DNA of 34,824 nt from Methanoregula sp. (GCF_028712425.1 NZ_JAQTQD010000004.1:1-34824), one strand, 5' to 3'. Counted from the stretch's first letter, positions 15,088 through 23,157 are shown. Notes: generated by a model not told the origin, from the sequence alone. A program made the numbers and translations.

Positions 15088-15485
15088 CTTTTTCCAGAGA
15101 CATTATAGCGGAAAGACCAAACCATTTTTTTAGCATTTTCAAAACACACTTCCGATTCGTTATCCATATGATTGTTTTTAAGCGCTACTCCTTTTGAATA
15201 CCATGCATATCCATTGGTAGGATCCAGTTCCAGTGCGCGATCATAATTTATCAGGGCTTTTTCATACTGGTTGTTGAAATCATTATAGTAATTTCCTCTC
15301 AAGACCCACGTAGTTGAGTTTGTCGGATCCGATTGGACAAGATTGTCATAATAACTCTGTCTTGTTGTAAGATCATCGATTGTTTTTGTTGCATTTGTTT
15401 CTGGTATCGCAGGATAAGGCGCCAGGCAACCGGCAGGGAAAAGAAGGAAACATATCAGCAGAGAAAATACTAGGAAATGTTTCAT
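15084..15485 (-). CDS. TPR-repeat lipoprotein
   Basis: A 133-residue protein with a lipoprotein signal (lipobox FPAGC, Cys about residue 20) and about two tetratricopeptide repeats (TWVLRGNYYNDFNNQYEKAL then INYDRALELDPTNGYAWYSKGVALKNN). TPRs mediate protein binding, so it is probably an anchored extracellular adaptor. It converges with the secreted protein gene at 14419 and overlaps it by 4 nt. It is not obviously under the operator seen elsewhere. Confidence 0.82.
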   Translation of the reverse strand: MKHFLVFSLLICFLLFPAGCLAPYPAIPETNATKTIDDLTTRQSYYDNLVQSDPTNSTTWVLRGNYYNDFNNQYEKALINYDRALELDPTNGYAWYSKGVALKNNHMDNESEVCFENAKKMVWSFRYNVSGKS

Positions 15486-15599
15486 ACATTATTTTCGTGT
15501 TTTGTGAATAAAATGTTCATTCAAAATATGGTGTCTTACCTTGTTGTAAATACCTAATGCCGTGGAGGTGTCAGTATGGAGGAGGGGCATTCCTCAACT

Positions 15600-15823
15600 C
15601 CGGGCGGGCATGTGGAGATGGGGGAATTCGGGCCCGTACAGGGCTCCGTTCCCCATCAAAATCAGAAAATTTGTGATAGTTTCGCCAAAAAGCGGGACTG
15701 TTTCGTGAATTTCCCTGAAATTTCTGTCTATTTTACGACGGTGAAATGGTTCCGGAACACGGGACAATATGAGACAATTAGGGCGAAGGATTGCGAAGGG
15801 GGGCAGGGTAACCCAGGGGGGGG
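15600..15823. repeat. ~225-bp long direct repeat, copy B
   Basis: Second copy of the element at 12400-12624, mostly colinear, with scattered substitutions and almost no indels by eye. The rest of the 15486-16148 gap (15824-16148) is GC-rich at first, then holds GGACAAATTCGCCAAAATGGGG-like short direct repeats (for example two copies of an AAATGGGG/AATTCCCCATTT inverted stretch at 15930-15985) and no supported gene. Confidence 0.8.
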
Positions 15824-16148
15824 TCCAGGACAAGGTCGTCCGGTGGGTTCTATGTGGGGGGTATCCGATCCGGGCACGTATGGGGCCCGGATTCGCCACT
15901 TTTCCGGATCTGGGGGGACAAATTCGCCAAAATGGGGTACTAATTCCCCATTTTTCAGCAATTTCACGTCGGAGAAATGGGGACGCTATTGAGCGCTTTT
16001 GGGCGGGCGATTTTTTTTCAGATGGGTTCCGGCACGGGAAACGAGGGGATCGGCTGCTGGAAGGGCGAAATGAAGGAAAGCCGGGACGGGGTGCTGTACG
16101 GGGCCGGATTGGGGAATGGAAGGGGCAAATGAAAAGAAGCCCTCAGCA

Positions 16149-16952
16149 TCATGCGGATTGAGAAATGTTGTCGGCCATTCCTGTTTGCATAATGTCACTC
16201 TTTTGGATCAGGTATTTTTCCAGATAATTCCGTACCTCCGGCGGTATTTCATACCTGGCATTTTTTCCAGACTTTTCAAGAGATATTATACCGGCGTCAC
16301 TGAGTCGTTTCGTATACCATGTAACCATTAATCCGGAAATCCCCAGTCTGTTTCCCAGCTCCTTCCGGTTTATCTCAGGATCATTCATGAGCAACAGCAG
16401 GATCCGCCGGTCTGTTGTATTCTGGATGAATTTTAAAACGATCATTTCCCGGCCGGAATATTTTTTGGATTTTTCAAAATATCGTGCGTTTCCTTCAGAC
16501 TCAAGGATGGAAATTTTTTTGTTTGTGTGCAATAGTATCAGATGGTAGCGGAGTGTTCCTCGTTTCACACCGGTTTTCCGGACGATCTCATTGAAAAAGA
16601 TACCGGGATTTTCCTGGATGCACTGATAAACCTGTACCCGGGTATCGTTAAAAAAAAGGTTTTTTCTGGCAACTTTCCGATAGCCCAGATACAGGTAGAA
16701 TTTTGTGAACAGGACCACTTGAGTTACTAGTTCAAGAAGCGGCGAAACGGACAGGGCGAGGGACAGAAGAATAACCTGGAGGGGTAGTTCCCAGAAACTG
16801 ACCTCTTTTGTCGCAAATGGGGTTCCCGGATCCATTCCTGAAGGAACCGGCGAGACGATATATCCGCCAAAATTCTCTGCGGTGGCATGGCCAACCATGA
16901 GTGGGCAGATGGATAAAAGAATGAAAAATACCAGGAATCGTGAAGTATTCAT
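16149..16952 (-). CDS. Membrane-anchored double winged-helix regulator, block 2
   Basis: Paralogue of the protein at 12646, same layout: signal-like helix (FLVFFILLSICPLMVG), short extracellular stretch (GGYIVSPVPSGMDPGTPF), conserved membrane region (FWELPLQVILLSLALSVSPLL), winged helix 1 (NPGIFFNEIVRKTGVKRG and TLRYHLILLH), winged helix 2 (NRKELGNRLGISGLMVTWYTKRL). The membrane region and both recognition helices are the most conserved parts between the two, so they probably recognise similar DNA, while the N-terminal signal region has diverged. Start is ATG 16952; a TTG lies two codons upstream. It lies downstream of, and is probably cotranscribed with, the gene at 16994. Confidence 0.85.
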   Translation of the reverse strand: MNTSRFLVFFILLSICPLMVGHATAENFGGYIVSPVPSGMDPGTPFATKEVSFWELPLQVILLSLALSVSPLLELVTQVVLFTKFYLYLGYRKVARKNLFFNDTRVQVYQCIQENPGIFFNEIVRKTGVKRGTLRYHLILLHTNKKISILESEGNARYFEKSKKYSGREMIVLKFIQNTTDRRILLLLMNDPEINRKELGNRLGISGLMVTWYTKRLSDAGIISLEKSGKNARYEIPPEVRNYLEKYLIQKSDIMQTGMADNISQSA

Positions 16953-16993
16953 CGACAATACTTTTTCTCCCCGTTATGAAAAAAGGGTTGTGG

Positions 16994-17449
16994 TCAATAT
17001 CCGGATGCAGAGTATGAATAGGTCTGTGTTCCGGTTACCGAGCTTCCGTACACCTTCGATGACCAGGTTCCTGAGGGAAGGCCACCGGAACGGGTTACCA
17101 TCAGGTAGATACGACCATCGATGACTCCATCGGCAGGATCGTAATACGGTCCGAGTACCGATGCATCCGGTGTATAGAGGGTTAACGCCAGTGAGTTTGC
17201 GGAAGTCCCCCAGTTCAGGTCGGAAAAGAACCTTGTCGCACCCGATGGAACGGATGTCGTGTGCCAGCGGGTCTGGCTCTGGGTAATGGTATACGATGTT
17301 AATGCAAAAACATCGGCGAACCGTGACGGTGCATTTTCAACAGTAGTGACAGTATACCCGTCCTTTTCTTCGATTACCTTTGCCGATACCGATGGAATGG
17401 ACAGTGCCAATCCAACAATGAACAACAGTGCTAGCCAGTGAACCTTCAT
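16994..17449 (-). CDS. Secreted beta-rich protein, block 2
   Basis: Paralogue of the protein at 13492, 151 residues with signal peptide MKVHWLALLFIVGLALSIPS. Conserved elements include EEKDGYTVTTVE, QSQTRWHTTSVPSGAT, DLNWGTSANSLALTLYTPD, GPYYDPADGVIDGRIYLMV and GTWSSKVYGSSVTGTQTYSYSASGY; the C-terminal 25 residues are nearly identical to those of block 1, which suggests strong constraint or recent conversion. ATG 17449 follows GTGATACC. A likely role is as extracellular partner or input for the adjacent membrane regulator, since the pair is kept together in both blocks (inference). Confidence 0.82.
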   Translation of the reverse strand: MKVHWLALLFIVGLALSIPSVSAKVIEEKDGYTVTTVENAPSRFADVFALTSYTITQSQTRWHTTSVPSGATRFFSDLNWGTSANSLALTLYTPDASVLGPYYDPADGVIDGRIYLMVTRSGGLPSGTWSSKVYGSSVTGTQTYSYSASGY

Positions 17450-17488
17450 GGTATCACAGGGTAGCATGAAGCGGGATGGATAATCCCT

Positions 17489-17511
17489 TTTGTCGGCCAA
17501 AACTTAACACG
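17489..17511 (-). promoter_or_regulatory. Operator 4 (block 2, leftward)
   Basis: On the minus strand GTTAAGTTTTGGCCGACAAA; one base from consensus. It is 40 nt upstream of ATG 17449, exactly as in block 1, and inverted relative to operator 5. Confidence 0.8.
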
Positions 17512-17524
17512 TTTTTTCCAAAGA

Positions 17525-17546
17525 TTAAGTTTTGACCGACAAATCG
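17525..17546 (+). promoter_or_regulatory. Operator 5 (block 2, rightward, before the short unit)
   Basis: TTAAGTTTTGACCGACAAA then TCG and TTTATAAAA as TATA-like box. The 20-codon ORF starts 67 nt downstream, as in block 1. Confidence 0.85.
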
Positions 17547-17566
17547 TTTATAAAAAAACAGGTTAT

Positions 17567-17705
17567 GTGGAATGGCGGTTGTTGTTTTATTCCGCCAATC
17601 CGGGGAGAAACCATGGTATCACATCCTTTCTCTCTCCGGGTTGTATTTTTTCAGTTTTTTCATTGCAGTGGATAAGAAGCCGGAGTTCCCGTTTGCGGGA
17701 GACCG
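17567..17705 (+). ncRNA. Conserved double-hairpin short transcript, block 2 (candidate)
   Basis: Hairpin A pairs GGCGG (17574-17578) with CCGCC (17592-17596). Hairpin B pairs AATCCGGGGAGA (17597-17608) with TCTCTCCGGGTT (17631-17642), twelve pairs including two G-T(U). Compared with block 1, the changed bases keep pairing (T-A to T-G, A-T to G-T, plus added pairs), and the loop CATGGTATCACATCC is unchanged. Loop A differs freely in sequence and length. This is what a structured RNA would show, from only two copies. Confidence 0.5.
17613..17675 (+). CDS. Conserved 20-codon ORF inside hairpin B, block 2
   Basis: ATG 17613 to TAA 17673-17675, same length as the block 1 ORF, pattern MVSHPF.LR..FF.FFHCSG with S, V, V and Q at the four variable positions. 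GGGGAGA lies 4 nt before ATG, within the 5' arm of hairpin B. No function is known. Confidence 0.4.
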   Translation: MVSHPFSLRVVFFQFFHCSG

Positions 17706-17710
17706 GACAT

Positions 17711-17733
17711 GTTAAGTTTTGGCCGACAAATCG
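17711..17733 (+). promoter_or_regulatory. Operator 6 (block 2, before 17933)
   Basis: GTTAAGTTTTGGCCGACAAA then TCG and TTTATTA as TATA-like box. The start codon of the protease gene is 200 nt downstream. Confidence 0.85.
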
Positions 17734-17763
17734 TTTATTATTCCCTGACAAAACGTCCGGTGT

Positions 17764-17932
17764 GGACAGCCGGAGGTTGTTCCTATGCAGGAGATAGGTA
17801 ACATCACATCCCAATGACCTTCCCCCTCTTGCATCTCTGCAGGTATTTCCTGCCCTGCCACGAGGCAGTTCTGATCTGGATTGCCAAGCGGTAGCTATCG
17901 AAAAAAGAAAGATGAAACGAGGTAATGAAAAC
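17764..17932 (+). promoter_or_regulatory. Structured 5' leader 2 (divergent)
   Basis: Begins 31 nt after the operator with hairpin GGACAGCC-GGA-GGTTGTTCC. The middle differs from the other leaders, but TTCTGAT and GCCAAGCGGTAGC near the 3' end match the TTCTGATT and GCCGGTGAGCGGAGCC elements there. Total length agrees with the others. GAGGT then AATGAAAAC sets the start of the gene. Confidence 0.6.
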
Positions 17933-19123
17933 ATGAGTAACATGAAACTAAGCGTCGTTCTGCTGGCACTGTTGCTGGCAGCGATGGCGATGGTACCGAT
18001 CGTGAGTGCCGGAGATATTAGTTCTGAACGGATTGCCATTATTCAGAATAATTATATCACAGAAAAGGAAGCATATGGCTCTGCCCAATATGAACTTGCA
18101 CAGTTTGTCTCCGACAGACTTCTCGGGGAAGAGTTCAGCGGAGCATCTGTTAGTCCGGATCCTGTTTCAGTTTACGATATCAATGGCCTGAAACTCTATT
18201 ATTCGTTTCCACTGCTGAACGGAAAGAAAAAGGTTGGTGAAGTAAAAATCGCCGCCAGCAAGGTTTTTGGCGCGCCCCTAATTTCTATCGGGAATGGGCC
18301 GCAGCCAATTGCCATGGATGAGCTGAATAAAAAAGCAGAGCAGGCCCTGAAAAATGCCGGATATTCTCCTGATAAAGCATCCACCCGGCTGGTTTGTTAT
18401 GCTTACCCGAAGGTCGGGCTTGGAGTGACCGTACCCGCAAAATCCGGTGCAGGAACGACCCTGATTATCGATGCCTACGATTATTCAGTTATACCGGCAT
18501 CCGGCCAAGGATCGATGTATGAATCCATTTCTCTCGATTCAATGAAATCCGGTGTAGTTTCATGGGAGGCACAAGAGCAGAAGGCCACCAGGCAGTCCCT
18601 GACGGTTTCACCGCGTGGAACCGTAAGCAAGACTCTGAGCGGGTTCACGCTGTATGGTCAGGAAGGGACGAACTGGTGCGCCTTTGCCACAGCAAAAATG
18701 ATCTCAGCATGGTACGGGGTATCTAAATCCCAGGTACAGATTGCCCAGACCGCAGGAGTCAATCCGGACAATGGCGCAACCGAAACTGAGATAACGAATG
18801 GTTACTATAAAAAATCCACGGCACAGGGCGGTCTTGGCAAGTCCGGATCTTCCATCCTTATCGGATCCCCATCTAACTTATATGACCTGATCAAATCCGA
18901 GATCGATGGTAACCGGCCCGTCGTGATCAACATTGGGATCAATCCGGGGCAGTCAACCAACTACCATGCCCGGGCCTGTGCGGGATATTCACGTGACACC
19001 TCCTCCGGGAATATTTATTTCTACCTTTACGATCCATGGCCGGTTAACTCGGGAGCCCTCAGCTGGGAGAGGTGGTATGGTGGCTCAAGTCCTTATGTGT
19101 CGTCAATCTTTGTCAAGAGTTGA
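17933..19123 (+). CDS. Secreted C39-like cysteine protease, cassette 2
   Basis: Exported papain-fold peptidase, 396 residues. Signal peptide MSNMKLSVVLLALLLAAMAM then VPIVSA. Residues about 30-220 form a probable propeptide (YITEKEAYGSAQYELAQFV and a beta-rich KLYYSFPLLNGKKKVGEVKI). The catalytic domain is about 235-396: oxyanion Gln243 and Cys249 in YGQEGTNWCAFAT, His345 in NYHARACAGY, Asp367 in YLYDPWP. It matches the peptidase C39-like (C39_2) group used by secreted bacterial and archaeal proteases. Start ATG 17933 is chosen over ATG 17912 because GAGGT lies 9 nt before it. It is followed 36 nt later by the beta-propeller gene, likely in the same transcript. Confidence 0.88.
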   Translation: MSNMKLSVVLLALLLAAMAMVPIVSAGDISSERIAIIQNNYITEKEAYGSAQYELAQFVSDRLLGEEFSGASVSPDPVSVYDINGLKLYYSFPLLNGKKKVGEVKIAASKVFGAPLISIGNGPQPIAMDELNKKAEQALKNAGYSPDKASTRLVCYAYPKVGLGVTVPAKSGAGTTLIIDAYDYSVIPASGQGSMYESISLDSMKSGVVSWEAQEQKATRQSLTVSPRGTVSKTLSGFTLYGQEGTNWCAFATAKMISAWYGVSKSQVQIAQTAGVNPDNGATETEITNGYYKKSTAQGGLGKSGSSILIGSPSNLYDLIKSEIDGNRPVVINIGINPGQSTNYHARACAGYSRDTSSGNIYFYLYDPWPVNSGALSWERWYGGSSPYVSSIFVKS

Positions 19124-19159
19124 CCCCACCCCTCTCATTTTTCCATGGAGTGCATCTGA

Positions 19160-20527
19160 ATGAAAGGATCCAAAAGGGTTCGGCTCTCCTGCTGTTCCGG
19201 AATGGTCCGGTGCCGGGCCGGCACAGGCATCTCTCTTCTCGCGATCCTTTTACTTGCATGCCTGACAACCCCTGTCCTTGCTATTCTGCCCGAGTGTGGG
19301 GGGAGGATAGACACAGGAGAGAGTGATGTGTCTGCGGATTCGCTCCTTGCAATGTCCGCCAATAGCTCGCACCTTGCCAGCATATCCGGTAACCGGATAT
19401 TCCTCGTGACAGAGGACGGCCGGGTAGCGTGGAATTCCACCCCGGGCGGGGATCTGCGACAGATCAAAATCACCTCCGGTGGTGAACGGATCGCTGCTGC
19501 ATCCTGGGACCGTGAATTGGTGCTCCTTGACGGGAACGGGACACTCCTCTGGAAAAAGGATCTCCCCGATCATGTTCTGGATCTGGCTGTAGCCGGGAAC
19601 GGGAGTTCGATCCTGACTGCCGGAATGGCTGTATGGCCGGGAACCGGGGGCAATGTTACTCTGACTGATGGTAATGGGACCATGGTATGGAATTACCGGA
19701 CCCCGGTTCCTGTGGTGAGTATCGCCCAGTCCGATGATGGAAAATATATTGTGGCGGGTGCCAGCGGATATTCTCCGGCCGAGGTATTGCCGGAAGCAGA
19801 CCTCTTCTTCCTTGACAATACCGGTCATCTTCTCTGGAGCGCGACGACCCATGGAGGGAATGTCGTTGCCATGGATCGTTCCGGCTCATCAGTTGCTGTT
19901 GTGACCTCCAATAAAAACATACTGGCATTCTACACCCGGGACGGAAACCGCCTCTTTACCCGCCGGTTACCTGTAGGGACCAGAGGTGTTGTCCTGTCAC
20001 CTGATGGGAACTCAGTATATATCGCGGTTACCGAAGGAGAATGGCCTTCTGACAATACTCGTGCACTTCCCACAGTTATCTGTCTGGACCGGAAAGGGCA
20101 ACCTGTATGGAATTACTCTCCTGATGTCAGGAGAAAGAACACGTATTATTCCTCCCTGCATGCCGCAGGAAACGGGCATGTCCTTGTAGCCGGATCATCG
20201 GGAGGAATTGTCAGTATCCTTGATGAAAATGGTGTCAGGCTGTCTGAATGCAGCGCAGATGGGCCGGTACAGGATGTTGCCCTATCAGACAACGGGAAAA
20301 CTATTGGTGTACGGACCGGGGATTCCCTGTACCGGATCACTTGGGAAAAACCAGCGGAAGTCAACCTGTCAGAATCCGGCCCTGAACAATCCTTTGGCGT
20401 AACGGCACCTCCCGGGCAGCCAGCCCAGCCAACACCGACCCGTCAAAGCTCTCTGATGATAACCGTTGTTGTGGTGGCCACAGGGATCTCTCTGGCGGTA
20501 TGCAGGCCCTCTCGAAAACAGGGGTAA
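19160..20527 (+). CDS. Secreted/anchored beta-propeller protein 1
   Basis: A 455-residue protein with a signal helix (about 20-41), a PQQ/WD40-like beta-propeller and a C-terminal membrane anchor (about 430-450, SLMITVVVVATGISLAV) preceded by a Pro/Thr-rich linker. Blades repeat patterns such as LVLLDGNGTLLWKKDL, VTLTDGNGTMVWNY, FFLDNTGHLLWSA, AFYTRDGNRLFTRR, ICLDRKGQPVWNY and SILDENGVRLSE, each with a serine/aspartate turn (SDDGKYIVAG, SPDGNSVYIA, SDNGKTIGV). It is probably a protein-binding scaffold held on the outer face of the membrane. GGAGTG lies 7 nt before the ATG. Follows the C39-like protease in the same direction; paralogue at 26052. Confidence 0.85.
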   Translation: MKGSKRVRLSCCSGMVRCRAGTGISLLAILLLACLTTPVLAILPECGGRIDTGESDVSADSLLAMSANSSHLASISGNRIFLVTEDGRVAWNSTPGGDLRQIKITSGGERIAAASWDRELVLLDGNGTLLWKKDLPDHVLDLAVAGNGSSILTAGMAVWPGTGGNVTLTDGNGTMVWNYRTPVPVVSIAQSDDGKYIVAGASGYSPAEVLPEADLFFLDNTGHLLWSATTHGGNVVAMDRSGSSVAVVTSNKNILAFYTRDGNRLFTRRLPVGTRGVVLSPDGNSVYIAVTEGEWPSDNTRALPTVICLDRKGQPVWNYSPDVRRKNTYYSSLHAAGNGHVLVAGSSGGIVSILDENGVRLSECSADGPVQDVALSDNGKTIGVRTGDSLYRITWEKPAEVNLSESGPEQSFGVTAPPGQPAQPTPTRQSSLMITVVVVATGISLAVCRPSRKQG

Positions 20528-20842
20528 TGAGTGACGCAGGATTACACGAGAGGATTGCTTAACAGAAAAGTACAGGAGGAGGGGACGAGGTGTCGGCGTC
20601 TCAAATCAAACCAACAACCTGGGCTGTCCGGATTGGATGTAAATATCTTATCGGGGACGGACAGGATGCTACTTCATGTGACTGAAGACCCGGTTGTTTT
20701 CAGCAGACCTTAATGAAACAATTTTGAGCAAGGTCTGGTTGATCGGTTCGCGGGAGGGATCGGACGGGAGGTGGGTGTAATGGAAACCCAGTATTTCCGG
20801 CGAGAATTTATGACAGATATTTACCGGCATGTGTCCGGACGT
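20528..20842. other. Intergenic interval before operator 7
   Basis: No supported gene. It contains a few short direct stretches of A and G (ACAGGAGGAGGGGACGAGG) and a partly self-complementary CTTCATGTGACTGAAG at about 20671-20686. A 60-codon open frame at 20531 has no protein-like composition. Confidence 0.5.
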
Positions 20843-20865
20843 GTTAAGTTTTGACCGACAAATCG
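20843..20865 (+). promoter_or_regulatory. Operator 7 (before 21061)
   Basis: GTTAAGTTTTGACCGACAAA then TCG and TATTTAAG. Identical to the consensus; start codon 196 nt downstream. Confidence 0.9.
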
Positions 20866-20895
20866 TATTTAAGAAAAAGTATATTTTCCTATTAT

Positions 20896-21060
20896 GGACG
20901 ACCGGAGGTCGTTCCGATAAATGAGAACGAGCCTGCCTCATATTGAAATGCGGCCAGGCCCTGCCCCTGCCCGAAGGCATGTGAAGATTGTCTTCTGATT
21001 CTCTGAAGATTTTTCTGTGCCGGTGAGCGGAGCCTCTAGAAAAAATGGAGTTGAAGAAAA
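20896..21060 (+). promoter_or_regulatory. Structured 5' leader 3
   Basis: Hairpin GGACGACC-GGA-GGTCGTTCC 31 nt after the operator, then GAAGATTGTCTTCTGATT, CTGAAGAT and GCCGGTGAGCGGAGCC. The last 15 nt before the ATG (AATGGAGTTGAAGAAAA) equal those of leader 1, so the gene pair 14419/21061 shares the whole cassette from operator to signal peptide. Confidence 0.72.
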
Positions 21061-22107
21061 ATGAACATACCTAAAACATGGGTCGTCCTGCTGGCACTAT
21101 TGCTGGCGGCGATGGCGATGGTACCGATGGTGAGTGCGGAAGATAATTCTCAAATAGCAACGGAGATCACTGATAAAGACATCCAGGCGATTTTTGATTC
21201 TGCATATGGATCTTTACCGGCATTCCATGATGAAAAAACGAAAACCGTCTATCTTGAAGAGTATGTAAGTCCAGCGCAGAAAGCAATCGATCTTATGGAG
21301 TCGAAACAGTACTCCAAAGCACAAATCACTGCAATACTTGAAAAGAATGGATACGGCTGGAATCCGGATACCGGAGCCTGCTGGAAAGGTACTGCACCGA
21401 CAGATGCAGAACAATCACTTATCAATAAAATCCGTGGTGAGGATTATTCCCCATTTGACCGTGAAGAAGAGAGTCAGAAATTACTACGACATATTGATGA
21501 CTGGCGTCAGGAATACCGACAGTTGAAGACAGTATCAGGCTCAACATTTTATGGTGTGAATGATTACATGAAACCTGGTCAGATGGTCACCAGTTCATCG
21601 GGAACCACTCAGCATGTTGTAACAACCCATGTTGGCCGAAGACCAAATCCCTCGACAGAATGCTGGACAGAAGCCGGTGTAGCTGATTCTATTGCAGACC
21701 CCCAAAGACGCTACTTCACGTACGACAATGATGAGGGCGGCTGGAGCTGGCACGGGAATGCCGGTGCAACCACAACAAAAAATTATGAAATCTATGTGAC
21801 CAGTACGCTAGAAAGTGCAGGATATACGTATCATATCTGGATCGATGGTGCATGGGTACGGACAGGTCACCTAGCATACCGGGAGAATTTTGTTGATCAA
21901 GCCAATGAAATCTGGGCTGATGGAAGTAATGCATTCTCCTCAGATCCCAGTATTTCGGAATTCAGGGACAGTACCCTATACCGTAGTTCAGGTAATGTGA
22001 AGTGGGCGACAAATGTTGCGACAGAATTTAATCATGTTGGAACTGCAATCTCAGAAAGCAGGGTTGTATCAGGAAATGCATATGACTGGCAGATGTGGAT
22101 TCCCTAA
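21061..22107 (+). CDS. Secreted protein of unknown function, cassette 3
   Basis: A 348-residue exported protein with the common signal peptide (MNIPKTWVVLLALLLAAMAM then VPMVSA). The first half is helical and charged (YVSPAQKAIDLMESKQYSKAQITAILEKNGYGW). The second half is beta-rich and aromatic (GWSWHGNAGATTTKNYEIYV, ESAGYTYHIWIDGAWVRTGHL, WQMWIP), like a carbohydrate-binding or concanavalin-like domain; this is an appearance only. No catalytic motif is clear. Under operator 7 with leader 3. The lipoprotein gene at 22082 starts 26 nt before its end, so translation is probably coupled. Confidence 0.75.
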   Translation: MNIPKTWVVLLALLLAAMAMVPMVSAEDNSQIATEITDKDIQAIFDSAYGSLPAFHDEKTKTVYLEEYVSPAQKAIDLMESKQYSKAQITAILEKNGYGWNPDTGACWKGTAPTDAEQSLINKIRGEDYSPFDREEESQKLLRHIDDWRQEYRQLKTVSGSTFYGVNDYMKPGQMVTSSSGTTQHVVTTHVGRRPNPSTECWTEAGVADSIADPQRRYFTYDNDEGGWSWHGNAGATTTKNYEIYVTSTLESAGYTYHIWIDGAWVRTGHLAYRENFVDQANEIWADGSNAFSSDPSISEFRDSTLYRSSGNVKWATNVATEFNHVGTAISESRVVSGNAYDWQMWIP

Positions 22108-22657
22108 ACTACTATTCATTCTCTCTCTTTTTTTTGTTTTTACATTTTGTATTGGCGCTGGATGTTTGCATGAATCACTATCAGAAAGCAGACAGATAAA
22201 TTCAAGATATGATTCGGTGGAGAAAAACCAGAGTAAAGAGGCGATCGCTATTGCGCTGGCTGACGAGGAAGTCCGGGCTCTCCTTAAGAATGGCTATTCG
22301 TTGAAAAATGTCGGGCCGCTTTGTTATGAAAAAGCACCTGGGGATGGAAATATCTACCAGGCGTGTTTCACTGGTGTTGAATTTGAAACAAAAACCGTGT
22401 ACCTGGTAGCTTATGTTGATCTGGACAAACACGTGGTAAATTCAACATCCACAATCTATATCCGTAATCCGGTTGTTCCGCCGGCAGGAACGACGTCTCC
22501 GGGTACCTCAACTCCCCAAGCTGATAACAGTCTGGCATTTACTCCGGAAAATACCGTTGCGCAGGCAGCGGTGTCCGATGATCTCTATGGGGATTTCTAC
22601 GATGATAATGCCCGGAGAATCAATGAAGTAAAAGCGAGTGTTACGAGTTATAAATAA
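22082..22657 (+). CDS. Lipoprotein of unknown function (family shared with 31618)
   Basis: A 191-residue protein with a lipoprotein signal (FVFTFCIGAGC). Residues about 50-125 hold a domain EAIAIALADEEVRALLKNGYSLKNVGPLCYE then YLVAYVDLDKHVV. The protein at 31618 has the same arrangement (VARAAIADERVRTLLVDGGRIEGVLFQCHP then FLVDEKSREVIFV), so this is a small exported family in the island. The C-terminus has a Pro/Thr/Ser-rich linker and a helical end. ATG 22082 follows AGGA at 7 nt and overlaps the upstream gene by 26 nt, implying one operon. Confidence 0.8.
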   Translation: MTGRCGFPKLLFILSLFFVFTFCIGAGCLHESLSESRQINSRYDSVEKNQSKEAIAIALADEEVRALLKNGYSLKNVGPLCYEKAPGDGNIYQACFTGVEFETKTVYLVAYVDLDKHVVNSTSTIYIRNPVVPPAGTTSPGTSTPQADNSLAFTPENTVAQAAVSDDLYGDFYDDNARRINEVKASVTSYK

Positions 22658-22668
22658 GAGAGATATCG

Positions 22669-23112
22669 ATGAAAATTCCATCCAGAATAATATTGTATGC
22701 AATTTTTCTCATAATCGGAATTGCATTATCGATCCTGATAATTTCCTATCCCTTTTTCCATTCCGCCCAAAAATTCTCTTCTTGTGTCCCATCGTCCCCC
22801 AACCCGCTTTTCAGTATACAGAATATGGATGAGAACTCGTCACACAGCATCAGGATAACCATATCCTCCCTGGCAAGTCAGATTGTTGCCGAAGAATCGG
22901 CCGTTCTTGCCCCGATGATGATACACCAGCAGTATATACCCGGAAATCGGGGAACGGATAGGTATCTTACTACATTTGTTGTTGACGGAAAAACAGTAAC
23001 TCGGGGTGCCGTAAATGCCTCACAAAATTGCAGTATTCGATTTTCCCTTAATCCGGTTGAAGGCATAAACACATCGGATATGGATATTGCATGTCCTGAC
23101 CGGCCTTGTTGA
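22669..23112 (+). CDS. Single-pass membrane protein (family shared with 31071)
   Basis: A 147-residue protein with one N-terminal membrane helix (IILYAIFLIIGIALSILIISY) and an extracellular beta-rich domain. The stretch NPLFSIQNMDENSSHSIRITI aligns with PPLFIVRNMDPNQTHSVQIQI in the protein at 31071, and the lengths agree, so they are paralogues. The mature part may be an immunoglobulin-like or beta-sandwich fold (inference). It follows the lipoprotein gene by 11 nt and likely shares its transcript. Confidence 0.78.
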   Translation: MKIPSRIILYAIFLIIGIALSILIISYPFFHSAQKFSSCVPSSPNPLFSIQNMDENSSHSIRITISSLASQIVAEESAVLAPMMIHQQYIPGNRGTDRYLTTFVVDGKTVTRGAVNASQNCSIRFSLNPVEGINTSDMDIACPDRPC

Positions 23113-23157
23113 GTTCCCTGAACGCAATCGGCAACATAATTCTCTTGGATGGAAACG

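Noticed and set aside
15576-15992. Plus-strand 138-codon open frame within the long repeat
   Set aside because: The frame is not kept in the other copy of the repeat at 12400, and the residues are not protein-like.
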